A stretch of 64,000 nucleotides of DNA from Alistipes dispar (GTDB lineage Bacteria > Bacteroidota > Bacteroidia > Bacteroidales > Rikenellaceae), in the NCBI RefSeq assembly GCF_006542685.1, contig NZ_AP019736.1, positions 716,001 to 780,000 of the forward strand. Reading direction: 5' to 3'. Below are positions 1 through 8,881 of this stretch, piece after piece. How positions within the stretch are numbered: position 1 is the first letter of the stretch; each line of letters opens with the position of its first letter. Under the pieces are notes generated by a model that was given only the letters and a program-made list of their open reading frames with translations, was not told where the DNA came from and made no database searches. The position numbers and the translations under genes were made by a program.

Positions 1-431
1 TGGAAAAAACATTTGAAGAACCGGAACCGCACGAGTCCTTCGTAACCGAGATACAGCGCTGCCGGCAGCGAACTCCCGGCAAGCGAAAACTCCGACTGCT
101 CGTCCGAAGCGATCTCCTCCATCTTACCGATCCAGGACTCCACCTTGCCGGGATAGTCCTCGAGCAGCGTCTGGCCGTCGGAAAAGTCGAGGCGGAAAAG
201 CACGCAGTCCGGATCGTCCGTCCCCATGATGCGGTCGAGCGAGAAACTGAGCCGCGCGGCGACGAGCGCCGCTTCGCCGAACGTGAAGGGCACCTCCCCG
301 CGCATCCGGCGGTAGGCGGCCTCGCGGCCTATGTTGAGGATTTCGGCCACCGTAGCGGCCGGGTTGGAATTTTTGGGCGTATTTTCGAGAACAGCGCCGA
401 TCAGCGCCGCATTCAAAGCGTTCACTGGCAT
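1..431 (-). CDS. Helix-turn-helix transcriptional regulator, N-terminal part (cut by window edge)
   Basis: The reading frame is open from an ATG at 431-429 down to base 1, giving 143 codons; the C-terminus lies outside the window. Residues about 28-70 read like a helix-turn-helix: a TVAEILNIGREAAYRRMRGE segment followed by a second helix pair ending in LDRIMG. This is typical of XRE/BetR-like DNA-binding domains in Bacteroidales regulators. The part after residue 75 is mixed alpha/beta and I do not recognise it. A TAnnTTTG promoter box sits just upstream at 466-459. Codon usage is GC-rich like the neighbours. Target genes cannot be inferred. Confidence 0.75.
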   Translation of the reverse strand, partial: MPVNALNAALIGAVLENTPKNSNPAATVAEILNIGREAAYRRMRGEVPFTFGEAALVAARLSFSLDRIMGTDDPDCVLFRLDFSDGQTLLEDYPGKVESWIGKMEEIASDEQSEFSLAGSSLPAALYLGYEGLVRFRFFKCFF

Positions 432-458
432 TTTTTCGGGTTTAACGTCTCCGGTTTA

Positions 459-466
459 CAAAAATA
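459..466 (-). promoter_or_regulatory. Bacteroidetes -7 box for the left-edge regulator
   Basis: Read on the minus strand this is TATTTTTG, a perfect TAnnTTTG box. The expected transcription start is near 452, leaving about 20 nt before the ATG at 431. Confidence 0.6.
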
Positions 467-545
467 AAAAATAAATCCGCTACGGACAACGGCCCTGTCG
501 CTTTCGACCTCGAATCCGTCCTTACGGAATACTCCCGCCGAAAAC

Positions 546-578
546 CGAGAAAGCCGCGGTCGTCGTGACCGCGGTTCT
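546..578 (-). terminator. Hairpin downstream of the M3 peptidase gene
   Basis: CCGCGGTC (553-560) pairs with GACCGCGG (566-573) over a 5-nt loop. An outer GAGAA/TTCTC stem (546-550/574-578) is separated by a 2-nt bulge. On the minus strand the hairpin follows the stop codon at 605-607 and is followed by short T runs. It is a plausible terminator, not a textbook one. Confidence 0.5.
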
Positions 579-604
579 CCATTCCTAACGGACGTCGTTA
601 CGTC

Positions 605-2725
605 CTATTTTCCGAGCTGCATCTTCTCGATCAGCGCCTTCGTCTCGGGCTTGTGGCCGCGGAAACGCACGTAAAGCTCCATCGGATCTTCCGTACCGCC
701 CTTCGAAAGGATGTTGTCGCGGAACGACGCGGCGACCTCGGGGCTGAAGATGCCCTTCTCCTCGAAGAGCGAGAAGGCATCGGCCTCCAGCACCTCGGCC
801 CACTTGTAACCGTAGTACCCCGAGGCGTACCCTCCGGCGAAGATATGCCCGAAGGCCGGCGACATGGCCGTACCCTCGACCGCGGGCAGCACCTGCGCCG
901 GAGCCATCGCCTCGCGCTCGAAGGCCTCCACGTCGCCCTCGAACGGCTCGGTGAGCGTATGCCACGCCATGTCGGTCAGGCCGAACGACAGTTGCCGCAC
1001 GTTGGCATAGGCCGCCAGGTAGTTCTGCGCCGCGACGATGCGCTCCACGATCTGCGCGGGAATCTTCTCCCCCGTCTCGTAGTGCCCGGCCCAGAGGTCG
1101 AGGAACTCCTTCTGCGTGGCCCAGTTCTCCATGATCTGCGACGGCAGCTCCACGAAGTCGCGCGAAACGTTCGTGCCGGTCAGCGACTCGTAGGAGCCCT
1201 CGCCCAGCATGCCGTGGAGCGAATGCCCGAATTCGTGGAGGAAGGTCTCCACCTCGTCGAAGGTCAGCAGCGAGGGCGACTTTTCGGTGGGCTTCGTGAA
1301 GTTCATCACCAGCGACACCAGCGGGCGGGTCTCCTTCCCGTCCACGCACTTCGCACCGCGGAATTCGGTCATCCACGCCCCCGAGTTTTTCGACGCGCGG
1401 GGGAAGAAGTCGAGGTAGAGGACGGCCATGAAACGCCCCTCGGCGTCCGTCACGTCGTAGGCCGTCACGTCGGGATGATAGACGGCCACGGCCGGATTGG
1501 GGGTGAAATGCAGTCCGTAGAGCTTTTCGGCCAGCAGGAAGACACCCTTTTTGACCCGCTCCAGCTCGAAATAGGGCTTGACCGTCTCGGCGTCGAGCGC
1601 ATACTTCTCGCGCTTGTATTTCTCGCTGTAATAGGCCCAGTCCCACGGCATCAGCGTCCCTTCGAAGCCCTGCGAGGCGGCATAGCCGGCGATCGTGCGG
1701 TAATCGGCGTCGGCATACCGCTTCGTCTCGTCGAGCAGCTCCCCGAGGAACGCACGGACGGTCGGCGTGTTCTTGGCCATGCGCTCCTCGAGCACATAGT
1801 CCGCATAGCATTCATAGCCCAGCAGGTTGGCCAGCCGGAGGCGCGTATTGGCGATCCGCTTGACGATCTCCGTGTTGTCGAACTTGCCGCCCAGCGCGCA
1901 CGAACCGTTCGCCCGCCACAGCTTCTCCTTGAGCGCGCGGTTCGAGGAGTAGGTCATGAAGGGCAGGTAGCTGGGGTACTGCAACGTCACGGTCCACCCC
2001 TTCTCCCCGCGCGAACGGGCCTCAGCGGCCATCCCTTCGCGGACGAATTCCGGCAGTTCGGAGACTGTCGCCGGATCGGTGATGTTGAGCGTGAAGGCGT
2101 TGGTCGCGGCCAGCGAATTGCGGTCGAACTCCAGCGAAAGGGCCGACAGTTCGGTGGTGTACTGCCGGTAGAGCTCCTTGTCGGCGTCCGACAGCGCCGC
2201 GCCGTTGCGGGCGAAGCTCTTGTAGGTCTTCTCCAGCAGGCGCCTGTCCTCGGCCGAAAGGCCCCGTCCGGGATGCTCATAGACGGCCTTCACGCGCGCG
2301 AACAGTTCGGGATCGAGCGAAATGTCGTTGGACAGCTCCGTCAGGCGGGGCTGGACGCGCATGGCGATCTGCTGCATCTCCTCCGACGTATCGGCGCTCA
2401 GCAGGTTGAAGAAGACGCCCGATATCCGGTTCAGCAGCTCGCCCTGGCGCTCCAGCGCCACGATCGTGTTGCCGAAGGTCGGCTTCTTCGGGTTCTTCAC
2501 GATCGCTTCGATCTCGGCGCGCGAGCAGGCGATCGCGGCGTCGAACGCCGGTTCGTAGTCCGCCGGTTCGATCCGGTCGAACGGCGGCGTGGCATGGGGC
2601 GTCTTCCACTCCGCCAGCAGCGGATTCGAGGTGTCCAGTTCGGGCAGATCGGCCCGGGGAATCGAATTGTCGGCGCATCCGGCCGCAAGTGTCGAAAGGG
2701 TCATAATCAACAGGGCTTTTTTCAT
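605..2725 (-). CDS. M3 family metallopeptidase lipoprotein (peptidyl-dipeptidase/oligopeptidase type)
   Basis: This 706-aa protein has an N-terminal lipoprotein signal (MKKALLIMTLSTLAAGC, lipid cysteine at 17), so it should be anchored in the cell envelope. The family zinc motif HEFGH is at residues 497-501, with the downstream glutamate region ENWATQ typical of M3 peptidases such as Dcp. Length is normal for the family (about 680-720 aa). Such enzymes trim short peptides; whether this one is a dipeptidyl carboxypeptidase or an endo-oligopeptidase cannot be decided by eye. The start was chosen at 2725 because the signal peptide begins there, although the frame is open much further upstream. 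A paralogue lies 59 bp upstream on the same strand, so the pair is probably one transcription unit. Confidence 0.93.
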   Translation of the reverse strand: MKKALLIMTLSTLAAGCADNSIPRADLPELDTSNPLLAEWKTPHATPPFDRIEPADYEPAFDAAIACSRAEIEAIVKNPKKPTFGNTIVALERQGELLNRISGVFFNLLSADTSEEMQQIAMRVQPRLTELSNDISLDPELFARVKAVYEHPGRGLSAEDRRLLEKTYKSFARNGAALSDADKELYRQYTTELSALSLEFDRNSLAATNAFTLNITDPATVSELPEFVREGMAAEARSRGEKGWTVTLQYPSYLPFMTYSSNRALKEKLWRANGSCALGGKFDNTEIVKRIANTRLRLANLLGYECYADYVLEERMAKNTPTVRAFLGELLDETKRYADADYRTIAGYAASQGFEGTLMPWDWAYYSEKYKREKYALDAETVKPYFELERVKKGVFLLAEKLYGLHFTPNPAVAVYHPDVTAYDVTDAEGRFMAVLYLDFFPRASKNSGAWMTEFRGAKCVDGKETRPLVSLVMNFTKPTEKSPSLLTFDEVETFLHEFGHSLHGMLGEGSYESLTGTNVSRDFVELPSQIMENWATQKEFLDLWAGHYETGEKIPAQIVERIVAAQNYLAAYANVRQLSFGLTDMAWHTLTEPFEGDVEAFEREAMAPAQVLPAVEGTAMSPAFGHIFAGGYASGYYGYKWAEVLEADAFSLFEEKGIFSPEVAASFRDNILSKGGTEDPMELYVRFRGHKPETKALIEKMQLGK

Positions 2726-2784
2726 CGTATCCTCAAATAAATAAGAAGGTTTCTTCAACGGGTTGCGAAATCGGAGCCGGGCCG

Positions 2785-5136
2785 TCATTCCCGGACGGTG
2801 CGGGGACTTTCCGCCGCCCCGTCCGCACGCTTGTCCGCAGCTTCCTCCGCACGGAGGGGCTGCGCGCCGGTCCGCACCGCGGCGGCCTTCAGAGGCGTCT
2901 TGCCGGAGAGGGCCGCAGGAGAGAGCGTCCCCGCATCCGCATGTTCCGGCACGGCGGCTGCCGGAACCATGCCGGAAACCGGCGCGGGACTTTCCGCCGC
3001 GGCGAGCGAATCCGCCGGGTCGGGGCCGTTCCAGAGACCCCGGCTGCGCAGCATCGCCCGCTTGTCGGGGTCCTTGCCGCGAAAGGCGCGGTAGAGGCTC
3101 ATGCCGTCCTGCTCGCCGCCGCGGGCGAGCACCTTGCGGCGGAAATCGGCGGCAATGCGCCGGTCGAACAGGTCGCCGCTCTCGCGGAACGCCTCGAAGG
3201 CGTCCTTGTCCAGCACCTCGGCCCACGTATAGAAATAGTACCCGGCCGAGTAGCCGCCGTCGAAGATGTGGCTGAAATAGGGGTAACGATAACGCGGCTC
3301 GATCTGCGGAATCAGCCCCCGCTTCTCGGTCAGCGCCTGCCGCTCGAAGGCCACGGGATCGAACGGCTCGTACTCCCGGACCGAATGGATGTCCATGTCG
3401 GAGAGCGCGGCGGCGGTCTGCTCGGTGGTCATGAATCCCTGGTTGAACAGCTCGCTGCGACGGATCTTGTCGATCATCGCCTGCGGAATGACGTCGCCCG
3501 TGCGGTAGTGCACGGCGTACTGCCGCAGCACTTCGGGATCGAAGGCCCAGTTCTCCATCAGCTGCGAAGGCAGCTCCACGAAATCGCCCTCGACCTCCGA
3601 GAGGCCGCGGTACTTCACGTCGTGGAAGAGGAAATGCAGCGCATGGCCGAATTCGTGGAAGAGCGTCTCCGCCTCGTCGAGCGTCAGCAGCGACGGCGAG
3701 CTGCCCACCGGCCGCGTAAAGTTGCAGACGATCGACACCACGGGCGCCACGCGCCTCCCTTCGGCGTCGTAGGTCTGCTCCACGTAGTTGCCACACCACG
3801 CACCCTGGCTCTTGCCCTCGCGCGGGAAGAAATCGAAATAGAGCACGCCGAGGTGCGTCTCGTCGGCATCGAGCACCTCGTAGGCCGTCACGTCGGGATG
3901 ATAGACCGGCACGATGACGGGCCGGAAGGTAATGCCGTACAGCCTGTTGGCCAGGAAGAAGACGCCGCTCCGGACGTTCTCCAGCGAGAAGTAGGGACGC
4001 AGCATCGCCTCGTCGAGCGAATACTTCTGACGGCGGAGCTTCTCGGCGTAGTACCACCAGTCCCACGAGGCGAACTCCCCTTCGGGCACGTCCTTGCGGA
4101 ACAGCTCCTCCAGCTCGCTCAGCTCGCCCTTCGCCCGTTCCAGCGCCGGAGTCCAGACGCCTTCGAGCAGCTCATAGACCGCGTCGGTCGTACCGGCCAT
4201 CTCGTCGTCCACGACATAGGCCGCATAGGAAGGGTAGCCCAGCAGGTGCGCCTTCTCCGTGCGCAGGCGGATGAAGTCGTTGATCAGCTGTTTGTTGTCG
4301 TACTCGTCGCCGTTATTTCCGCGGTTCAGGTAGGCCTTGTAGATCCGCTCGCGCAGCCCCCGGTCGGACGAGTAGGTGAGGAACGGGATGAGGCTGGGTT
4401 TGTGGAGCGTGAAGATGCCCGTGTCCTTCTTTTTTCCCCGCTCGCGGGCCTTCTCGCGCGCGAGCTCCTGCACGTCGGAGGGCAGACCGGCCATCTCGTC
4501 GGCCGTGAGCTCCATCTCGAAGCGGTTGTTCTCGGCGAGCAGGTTGTTGCCGAACTTCACCGCAGCGAGCGCCAGCTCGCCGTTGATCTCCTTCAGGCGG
4601 GCCTTCCGCCCGGCGTCGAGCAGCGCCCCGGCGCGCACGAAGCGCCGGTAGGTCTTCTCCAGCAGGCGCAGCTGCACGTCGTCCAGATCCAGCGCTCCGC
4701 GCCGGTCGTACAGCTCCTTCACGCGGGCGAAAAGCCGTTCGTCGAGCAGAATCCGGTCGTAATGCGCCGCCAGCAGCGGCATCGCCCGCTCCTGTAGGGC
4801 CTGCAGCTCGGGGGTGTTCTCCGCAGCGCAGAGCATACCGAAAACCAGCTCCGTCCGGGCGAGCATCCCTCCCGCGGCGTCGTACGCTTCGATGACGTTC
4901 CCGAACGTCGGGTCGTCGTTGTTCGACGCGATGGCGTCGATCTCGGCATCGTGCAGCGACATGCCCCGCTCGAGGGCGGGCAGGAAGTGTTCGGCACGGA
5001 TCTTATCGAAGGGAGGCACGCCGTAGGGCGTCTCCCAGGCGGAGAAAAAGGGATTCTCCCCCTCCGTCTTTTCGGATTTGCAGGATACGCAGGCCATAAC
5101 CAGAAAAAGTGTCAATAATCCAGCGATAGGTTTCAT
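2785..5136 (-). CDS. M3 family metallopeptidase lipoprotein, second paralogue
   Basis: This 783-aa protein is a paralogue of the downstream M3 peptidase. It has a lipoprotein-like leader with possible lipid cysteines at 16 or 19, an HEFGH zinc motif at residues 494-498, and the M3 core including FVELPSQLMENWAF. The last 80 or so residues after the catalytic domain are Ala/Pro/Arg-rich low complexity and are absent from the paralogue. I chose the ATG at 5136 because the signal peptide starts there; a longer form to 5181 would run into the promoter zone. A minus-strand TAACTTTG box at 5217-5210 probably drives both peptidase genes. The role is likely periplasmic or surface peptide degradation. 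Confidence 0.92.
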   Translation of the reverse strand: MKPIAGLLTLFLVMACVSCKSEKTEGENPFFSAWETPYGVPPFDKIRAEHFLPALERGMSLHDAEIDAIASNNDDPTFGNVIEAYDAAGGMLARTELVFGMLCAAENTPELQALQERAMPLLAAHYDRILLDERLFARVKELYDRRGALDLDDVQLRLLEKTYRRFVRAGALLDAGRKARLKEINGELALAAVKFGNNLLAENNRFEMELTADEMAGLPSDVQELAREKARERGKKKDTGIFTLHKPSLIPFLTYSSDRGLRERIYKAYLNRGNNGDEYDNKQLINDFIRLRTEKAHLLGYPSYAAYVVDDEMAGTTDAVYELLEGVWTPALERAKGELSELEELFRKDVPEGEFASWDWWYYAEKLRRQKYSLDEAMLRPYFSLENVRSGVFFLANRLYGITFRPVIVPVYHPDVTAYEVLDADETHLGVLYFDFFPREGKSQGAWCGNYVEQTYDAEGRRVAPVVSIVCNFTRPVGSSPSLLTLDEAETLFHEFGHALHFLFHDVKYRGLSEVEGDFVELPSQLMENWAFDPEVLRQYAVHYRTGDVIPQAMIDKIRRSELFNQGFMTTEQTAAALSDMDIHSVREYEPFDPVAFERQALTEKRGLIPQIEPRYRYPYFSHIFDGGYSAGYYFYTWAEVLDKDAFEAFRESGDLFDRRIAADFRRKVLARGGEQDGMSLYRAFRGKDPDKRAMLRSRGLWNGPDPADSLAAAESPAPVSGMVPAAAVPEHADAGTLSPAALSGKTPLKAAAVRTGAQPLRAEEAADKRADGAAESPRTVRE

Positions 5137-5153
5137 CTGTCGGCTTATTTGTG

Positions 5154-5161
5154 TAACTTTG
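5154..5161 (+). promoter_or_regulatory. -7 box for rsmE and the hydrogenase-like operon
   Basis: TAACTTTG on the plus strand, 72 bp before the rsmE ATG. It lies between the minus-strand peptidase start (5136) and the opposing minus-strand box at 5217-5210, so the two 5' leaders overlap in antisense. Confidence 0.55.
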
Positions 5162-5209
5162 CGGCTCGGGATTTCCCGCACGGCGCGTCATGCCCCCGGG
5201 AAGCCGTTG

Positions 5210-5217
5210 CAAAGTTA
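5210..5217 (-). promoter_or_regulatory. -7 box for the M3 peptidase pair
   Basis: TAACTTTG on the minus strand, 74 bp before the ATG at 5136. The predicted transcript passes through the opposing rsmE promoter. Confidence 0.55.
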
Positions 5218-5233
5218 GTAAATTATAACAGGT

Positions 5234-5962
5234 ATGCAACTTTTTTACGACCCCGACGCCGCACCTCCCCGCCATACGCTGGGCGAGGAGGAGTCGAAGC
5301 ACTGCGTGCGCGTCCTCCGGCTCGGCCGGGGCGACACGCTCCACCTCACCGACGGCCGGGGCAACCTCTACCGCTGTTGCATCACGGACGACGACCCCAA
5401 ACATTGTACCGTGCGGATCGACGACGTGCAGTCCGGGTTCGGGAAACTGCCCTACTCGCTGACGATGGCCGTCGCGCCGACCAAGAACACCGAGCGCTTC
5501 GAATGGTTTCTCGAAAAGGCCACGGAGGTGGGCATCGACGCGATCGTACCGCTCGGCACCGAACACAGCGAGCGCCGGATATTCAGGACCGAACGGGGCG
5601 GGAAGGTCATAACGGCGGCGATGAAGCAGTCGCTCAAGGCCTACCGGCCCGAACTGCGGGAGCTCACGCCCTTCCGCGAGGAGGTGCTGCGCCCCTTCCC
5701 CGGACAGCGCTTCATCGCCCACTGCGGCGCGGCGCACGCTCCCGAAGGCAAGGCGTACCTGCCGCAGGCGGTGCAGGCCGGAACGCCTGTCGAGATATTC
5801 ATCGGCCCCGAAGGGGACTTCTCGCCCGCGGAGATCGACTTCGCCCTGGCCCACGGATTCCGCGAGATCACCCTCGGCGACCAACGGCTGCGCACCGAGA
5901 CGGCCGCCCTGACAGCCGTCGTGATGGTCTCCGTCGCGAACGGACCGAAACAGACGAATTAA
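5234..5962 (+). CDS. rsmE: 16S rRNA (uracil1498-N3)-methyltransferase RsmE
   Basis: This 242-aa protein matches RsmE in length and architecture. It has an N-terminal PUA-like strand domain (HTLGEEESKHCVRVLRLGRG) and a C-terminal SPOUT fold with the SAM-binding knot segments IGPEGDFSPAEI and LGDQRLRTETAAL. RsmE methylates U1498 of 16S rRNA with S-adenosylmethionine in the cytoplasm. The gene ends 9 bp before the first subunit of the hydrogenase-like complex and appears to be the first gene of that operon; no functional link between the two is known to me. Start ATG at 5234 gives the expected N-terminus. Confidence 0.95.
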   Translation: MQLFYDPDAAPPRHTLGEEESKHCVRVLRLGRGDTLHLTDGRGNLYRCCITDDDPKHCTVRIDDVQSGFGKLPYSLTMAVAPTKNTERFEWFLEKATEVGIDAIVPLGTEHSERRIFRTERGGKVITAAMKQSLKAYRPELRELTPFREEVLRPFPGQRFIAHCGAAHAPEGKAYLPQAVQAGTPVEIFIGPEGDFSPAEIDFALAHGFREITLGDQRLRTETAALTAVVMVSVANGPKQTN

Positions 5963-5971
5963 TCTTCCGAT

Positions 5972-7960
5972 ATGTTTTTTCTCTGCACACTACTCGCGCT
6001 GGCGGCCGTAACGGCCATCCTGTTCGCCGCGCCGCTGCGCTGCAAGGCGCCGGCCGCGCTGGCGATCGTCGGCGCCGGCGCCCTGTGGGGCTGTACGCAG
6101 GCCGTCGCCACGCTCGCCGGAGTCCCGGAGCGACTGCTGTGGCTGCTCCCAGGCACGCTCTTCGGCGGCGATTCGGGTTCGATGGACTCCCTGTCGGCAC
6201 TCTTCGTGCTGATCGTCTCCGTCGGTTCGCTGGCCGCGACGGCCTATTCGCGCGGATACCTCGCCCGCTACCTTCCGCTCAAGTCCCCGGCCCACATCTC
6301 GCTGCACTACACGGCGCTCGTCGTGCTGTTCTACGCCATGCTGGGCGTCGTGCTCTCCGACGGCGGCTACTCGTTCCTCTTCTTCTGGGAGCTGATGACC
6401 GTGGCCTCGTTCCTGCTGATCCTTTTCGACGCCGAACGCCGCGAGGTGCGCCGCGCCGCGCTCTCCTACCTTATCATGATGCACATAGGCTTCGTGCTGC
6501 TCGTCGTGGGATTCGTGCGCCTCGAAGCCGTCACCGGCTCGGCCGCGTTCGGCGCGCTGGCCGAATACTTCCGCACGCAGCCCGCGCTGCCGCTGTTCGC
6601 CGTCTTCCTCGCCGGCTTCGGCATGAAGGCGGGGCTCTTCCCGATGCATGTCTGGCTGCCGGAGGCGCATCCCGCCGCCCCGTCGCACGTTTCGGCGCTG
6701 ATGTCGGGCGTGATGATCAAGACGGGCGTCTATGGCATCCTCCGCACGACGGCCGCGCTGGGCGAGCTGCCCGCGCTGCGCACCGCGGGATACATCCTGC
6801 TCGCCGCCGGCATCCTCACCGGACTCTGGGGCGTCGTGCTGGCCGCGGCGCAGAACGACGTGAAACGCCTGCTGGCCTACTCCTCGATCGAGAACGTCGG
6901 CGTCATCCTCATCGGCATCGGCATCGCCGCGCTGGGCAAGGCCTCGGGCAACCAGTTCGTCGCGCTGGCGGGCATCGCCGGGGCGCTGCTCCACACGGCC
7001 AACCACTCGTTTTTCAAGCCGCTCCTCTTCTTCGGCGCGGGCAACATCCTCTCGGCGACGCACACCACCTCGCTCGACAGCCTCGGCGGACTGGGCCGCC
7101 ACATGCCCCTGACGGCGCTGCTCTTCCTCGCCGGCACGGCGGCCATCTGCGCCCTGCCGCCCCTGAACGGCTTCGTCTCGGAGCTGCTCATCTACCTCGG
7201 GCTGTTCGACGGCATCGCCTCGGGCAGCGACACCCTCGCCTCGGCGGCCGCGCTGACGGCGCTGGCCCTCATCGGCGGCGTGGTGGTGCTGGCCTTCACC
7301 AAGCTCTACGGCACGGTGTTCCTCGGCTCGCCCCGCACACACGAGGTGGCCGAAGCCTCCGAGGCCGACAACCACCGCATCGCCGCCATGGCGCTGCCGC
7401 TGGCGGGCATCCTCTTCGTCGGGTTGTTCCCCCGCGCGGCCGTGGCCGCCGTGACACGCGCCGCGGACTTCTTCCTCCGCACTCCGGCCGACGCCGCCGA
7501 CTGGCTCCTGTCGCCCTCGCTGGCCGCCGCCGGACGCACGGCCTGGCTACTGGCCGCCGTCGTGGCGCTGCTGCTCTGGCTCCGGCGCCGCCTACTCCGC
7601 GGCCGCCGCATCGCCCGCGGCCCCACGTGGGGCTGCGGCTTCACCTCGCCCAACGTGAAGATGCAGTACACGGGCGAATCCTTCTCCGAAGGGTTGCAGT
7701 CCATCGCCACCTCCCTGACGCAGAACAGCGGCGAAGGCTCCCCCGTGCCGAAGAGCGAAATCTTCCCCGGCGCGCACTCCTTCGACGTCGGCCACCGCGA
7801 CCGCATCGGACGGCTCTTCTCGGCCTGGTGGGTCGAACTGCTGCGCCGCATCAACGCCCGCGTCATGCGGCTGCGCACGGGCAAGATCAACCACTACGTC
7901 CTCTTCGCGCTGGCCTTCCTGGCGCTGGTATTCCTGTTGTCCGTCCTCAATCTGATCTGA
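5972..7960 (+). CDS. Ehr/hydrogenase-4-like membrane subunit B (HyfB/HycC, NuoL-type antiporter subunit)
   Basis: This 662-aa, strongly hydrophobic protein belongs to the proton-conducting transporter family (NuoL/M/N, MrpA/D, HyfB). The conserved pump residues are present: glutamate 140 in FFWELMTVASF and lysine 219 in GMKAGLFPMHVWLPEAHPAA. The C-terminus carries the HyfB/HycC signature GPTWGCGFTSPNVKMQYTGE. It should translocate H+ or Na+ across the cytoplasmic membrane when the complex turns over. It is the first of six complex subunits, with gaps of a few bases or ATGA overlaps throughout. The retained channel residues suggest ion pumping is still selected for even though the hydrogenase site is lost. 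Confidence 0.92.
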   Translation: MFFLCTLLALAAVTAILFAAPLRCKAPAALAIVGAGALWGCTQAVATLAGVPERLLWLLPGTLFGGDSGSMDSLSALFVLIVSVGSLAATAYSRGYLARYLPLKSPAHISLHYTALVVLFYAMLGVVLSDGGYSFLFFWELMTVASFLLILFDAERREVRRAALSYLIMMHIGFVLLVVGFVRLEAVTGSAAFGALAEYFRTQPALPLFAVFLAGFGMKAGLFPMHVWLPEAHPAAPSHVSALMSGVMIKTGVYGILRTTAALGELPALRTAGYILLAAGILTGLWGVVLAAAQNDVKRLLAYSSIENVGVILIGIGIAALGKASGNQFVALAGIAGALLHTANHSFFKPLLFFGAGNILSATHTTSLDSLGGLGRHMPLTALLFLAGTAAICALPPLNGFVSELLIYLGLFDGIASGSDTLASAAALTALALIGGVVVLAFTKLYGTVFLGSPRTHEVAEASEADNHRIAAMALPLAGILFVGLFPRAAVAAVTRAADFFLRTPADAADWLLSPSLAAAGRTAWLLAAVVALLLWLRRRLLRGRRIARGPTWGCGFTSPNVKMQYTGESFSEGLQSIATSLTQNSGEGSPVPKSEIFPGAHSFDVGHRDRIGRLFSAWWVELLRRINARVMRLRTGKINHYVLFALAFLALVFLLSVLNLI

Positions 7961-7963
7961 CGT

Positions 7964-8881
7964 ATGGCCCTTTTCAACACGCTGCTCCTGCTGCTCGCGG
8001 CCCTTGCGATTCCGGGGCTCATCAACCGCACGCGGGCCCGCCTGGCCGGACGCCGGGGCATCCGCTTCACGCAGCACCTCCGCGACTTCCGCCTGCTGCT
8101 CCGCAAGGGAGCCGTCTATTCGACGACCGTGTCGCCGCTCTTCCGCGCCGCACCGTCCGTCTGCCTGGGCTCGGCGCTGCTGGCCGCGCTCTTCATCCCC
8201 GTGGGCGACCTGCCGCCGCTGCTCTCGTTCGACGGCGACCTGGTGGCCTTCGCCTACCTGCTGGCCCTGGGCCGCACGGCGCTCATCCTCGCGGCGATGG
8301 ACACCGGCAGTTCGTTCGAAGGGATGGGAGCCAGCCGCGAAGCGCTCTACGGCGCGCTCGCCGAACCGGCGCTGATGCTCGTTTTCGGCACGCTGGCGCT
8401 CCTCTCGGGCCACACCTCCTTCGCCGCGCTCTTCACCGGCGACACCGCGGGCGACGCGCAGCAGGCCGTCGTACTGCTGCTCGCGGCCTACCTGCTGCTG
8501 AAGCTCGTCTTCACCGAGAGCGGCCGCATCCCGGTGGACGATCCCCGCACGCACCTCGAGCTGACGATGATCCACGAGGTCATGTGCCTCGACTACTGCG
8601 GCGTCGATCTGGCCTTCGTCAAGGCGGCCGGATGGCTCAAGACCGCCGCGCTGGCGGTGCTCGCCGCCGATGCGGCGGCGGCAGCCGTCGCCGCACCCCG
8701 CTGGTGGATCGCAGCACCGCTCGCCGTGCTGCTGACCGGTCTCTCGGTGGGCGTCGTCGAATCGACGCAGGCCCGCAACAAGCTCGCCCGCAACACCACC
8801 TTCATCCTCACCATCGCCGCGCTGGCCGCCCTGGTCTTCTTCACGGGCTACCTGCTGCGGTTCAACATCGCCGTCCAATGA
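7964..8881 (+). CDS. Ehr/hydrogenase-4-like membrane subunit (HyfC/HycD, NuoH-type)
   Basis: This 305-aa multi-pass membrane protein belongs to the complex I subunit 1 (NuoH) family. The conserved cytoplasmic loop ESGRIPVDDPRTHLELTMIH is present; in the family it contacts the hydrophilic module next to the quinone or proximal-cluster region. Length matches HyfC/HycD (about 305-325 aa). It starts 3 bp after the preceding subunit and overlaps the next gene by ATGA. The role is to couple the hydrophilic arm to the antiporter-like subunits. Confidence 0.9.
   Translation: MALFNTLLLLLAALAIPGLINRTRARLAGRRGIRFTQHLRDFRLLLRKGAVYSTTVSPLFRAAPSVCLGSALLAALFIPVGDLPPLLSFDGDLVAFAYLLALGRTALILAAMDTGSSFEGMGASREALYGALAEPALMLVFGTLALLSGHTSFAALFTGDTAGDAQQAVVLLLAAYLLLKLVFTESGRIPVDDPRTHLELTMIHEVMCLDYCGVDLAFVKAAGWLKTAALAVLAADAAAAAVAAPRWWIAAPLAVLLTGLSVGVVESTQARNKLARNTTFILTIAALAALVFFTGYLLRFNIAVQ

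Noticed and set aside
2726..4066. Upstream extension of the first M3 peptidase
   Set aside because: It overlaps the second peptidase in another frame; the lipoprotein signal fixes the start at 2725.
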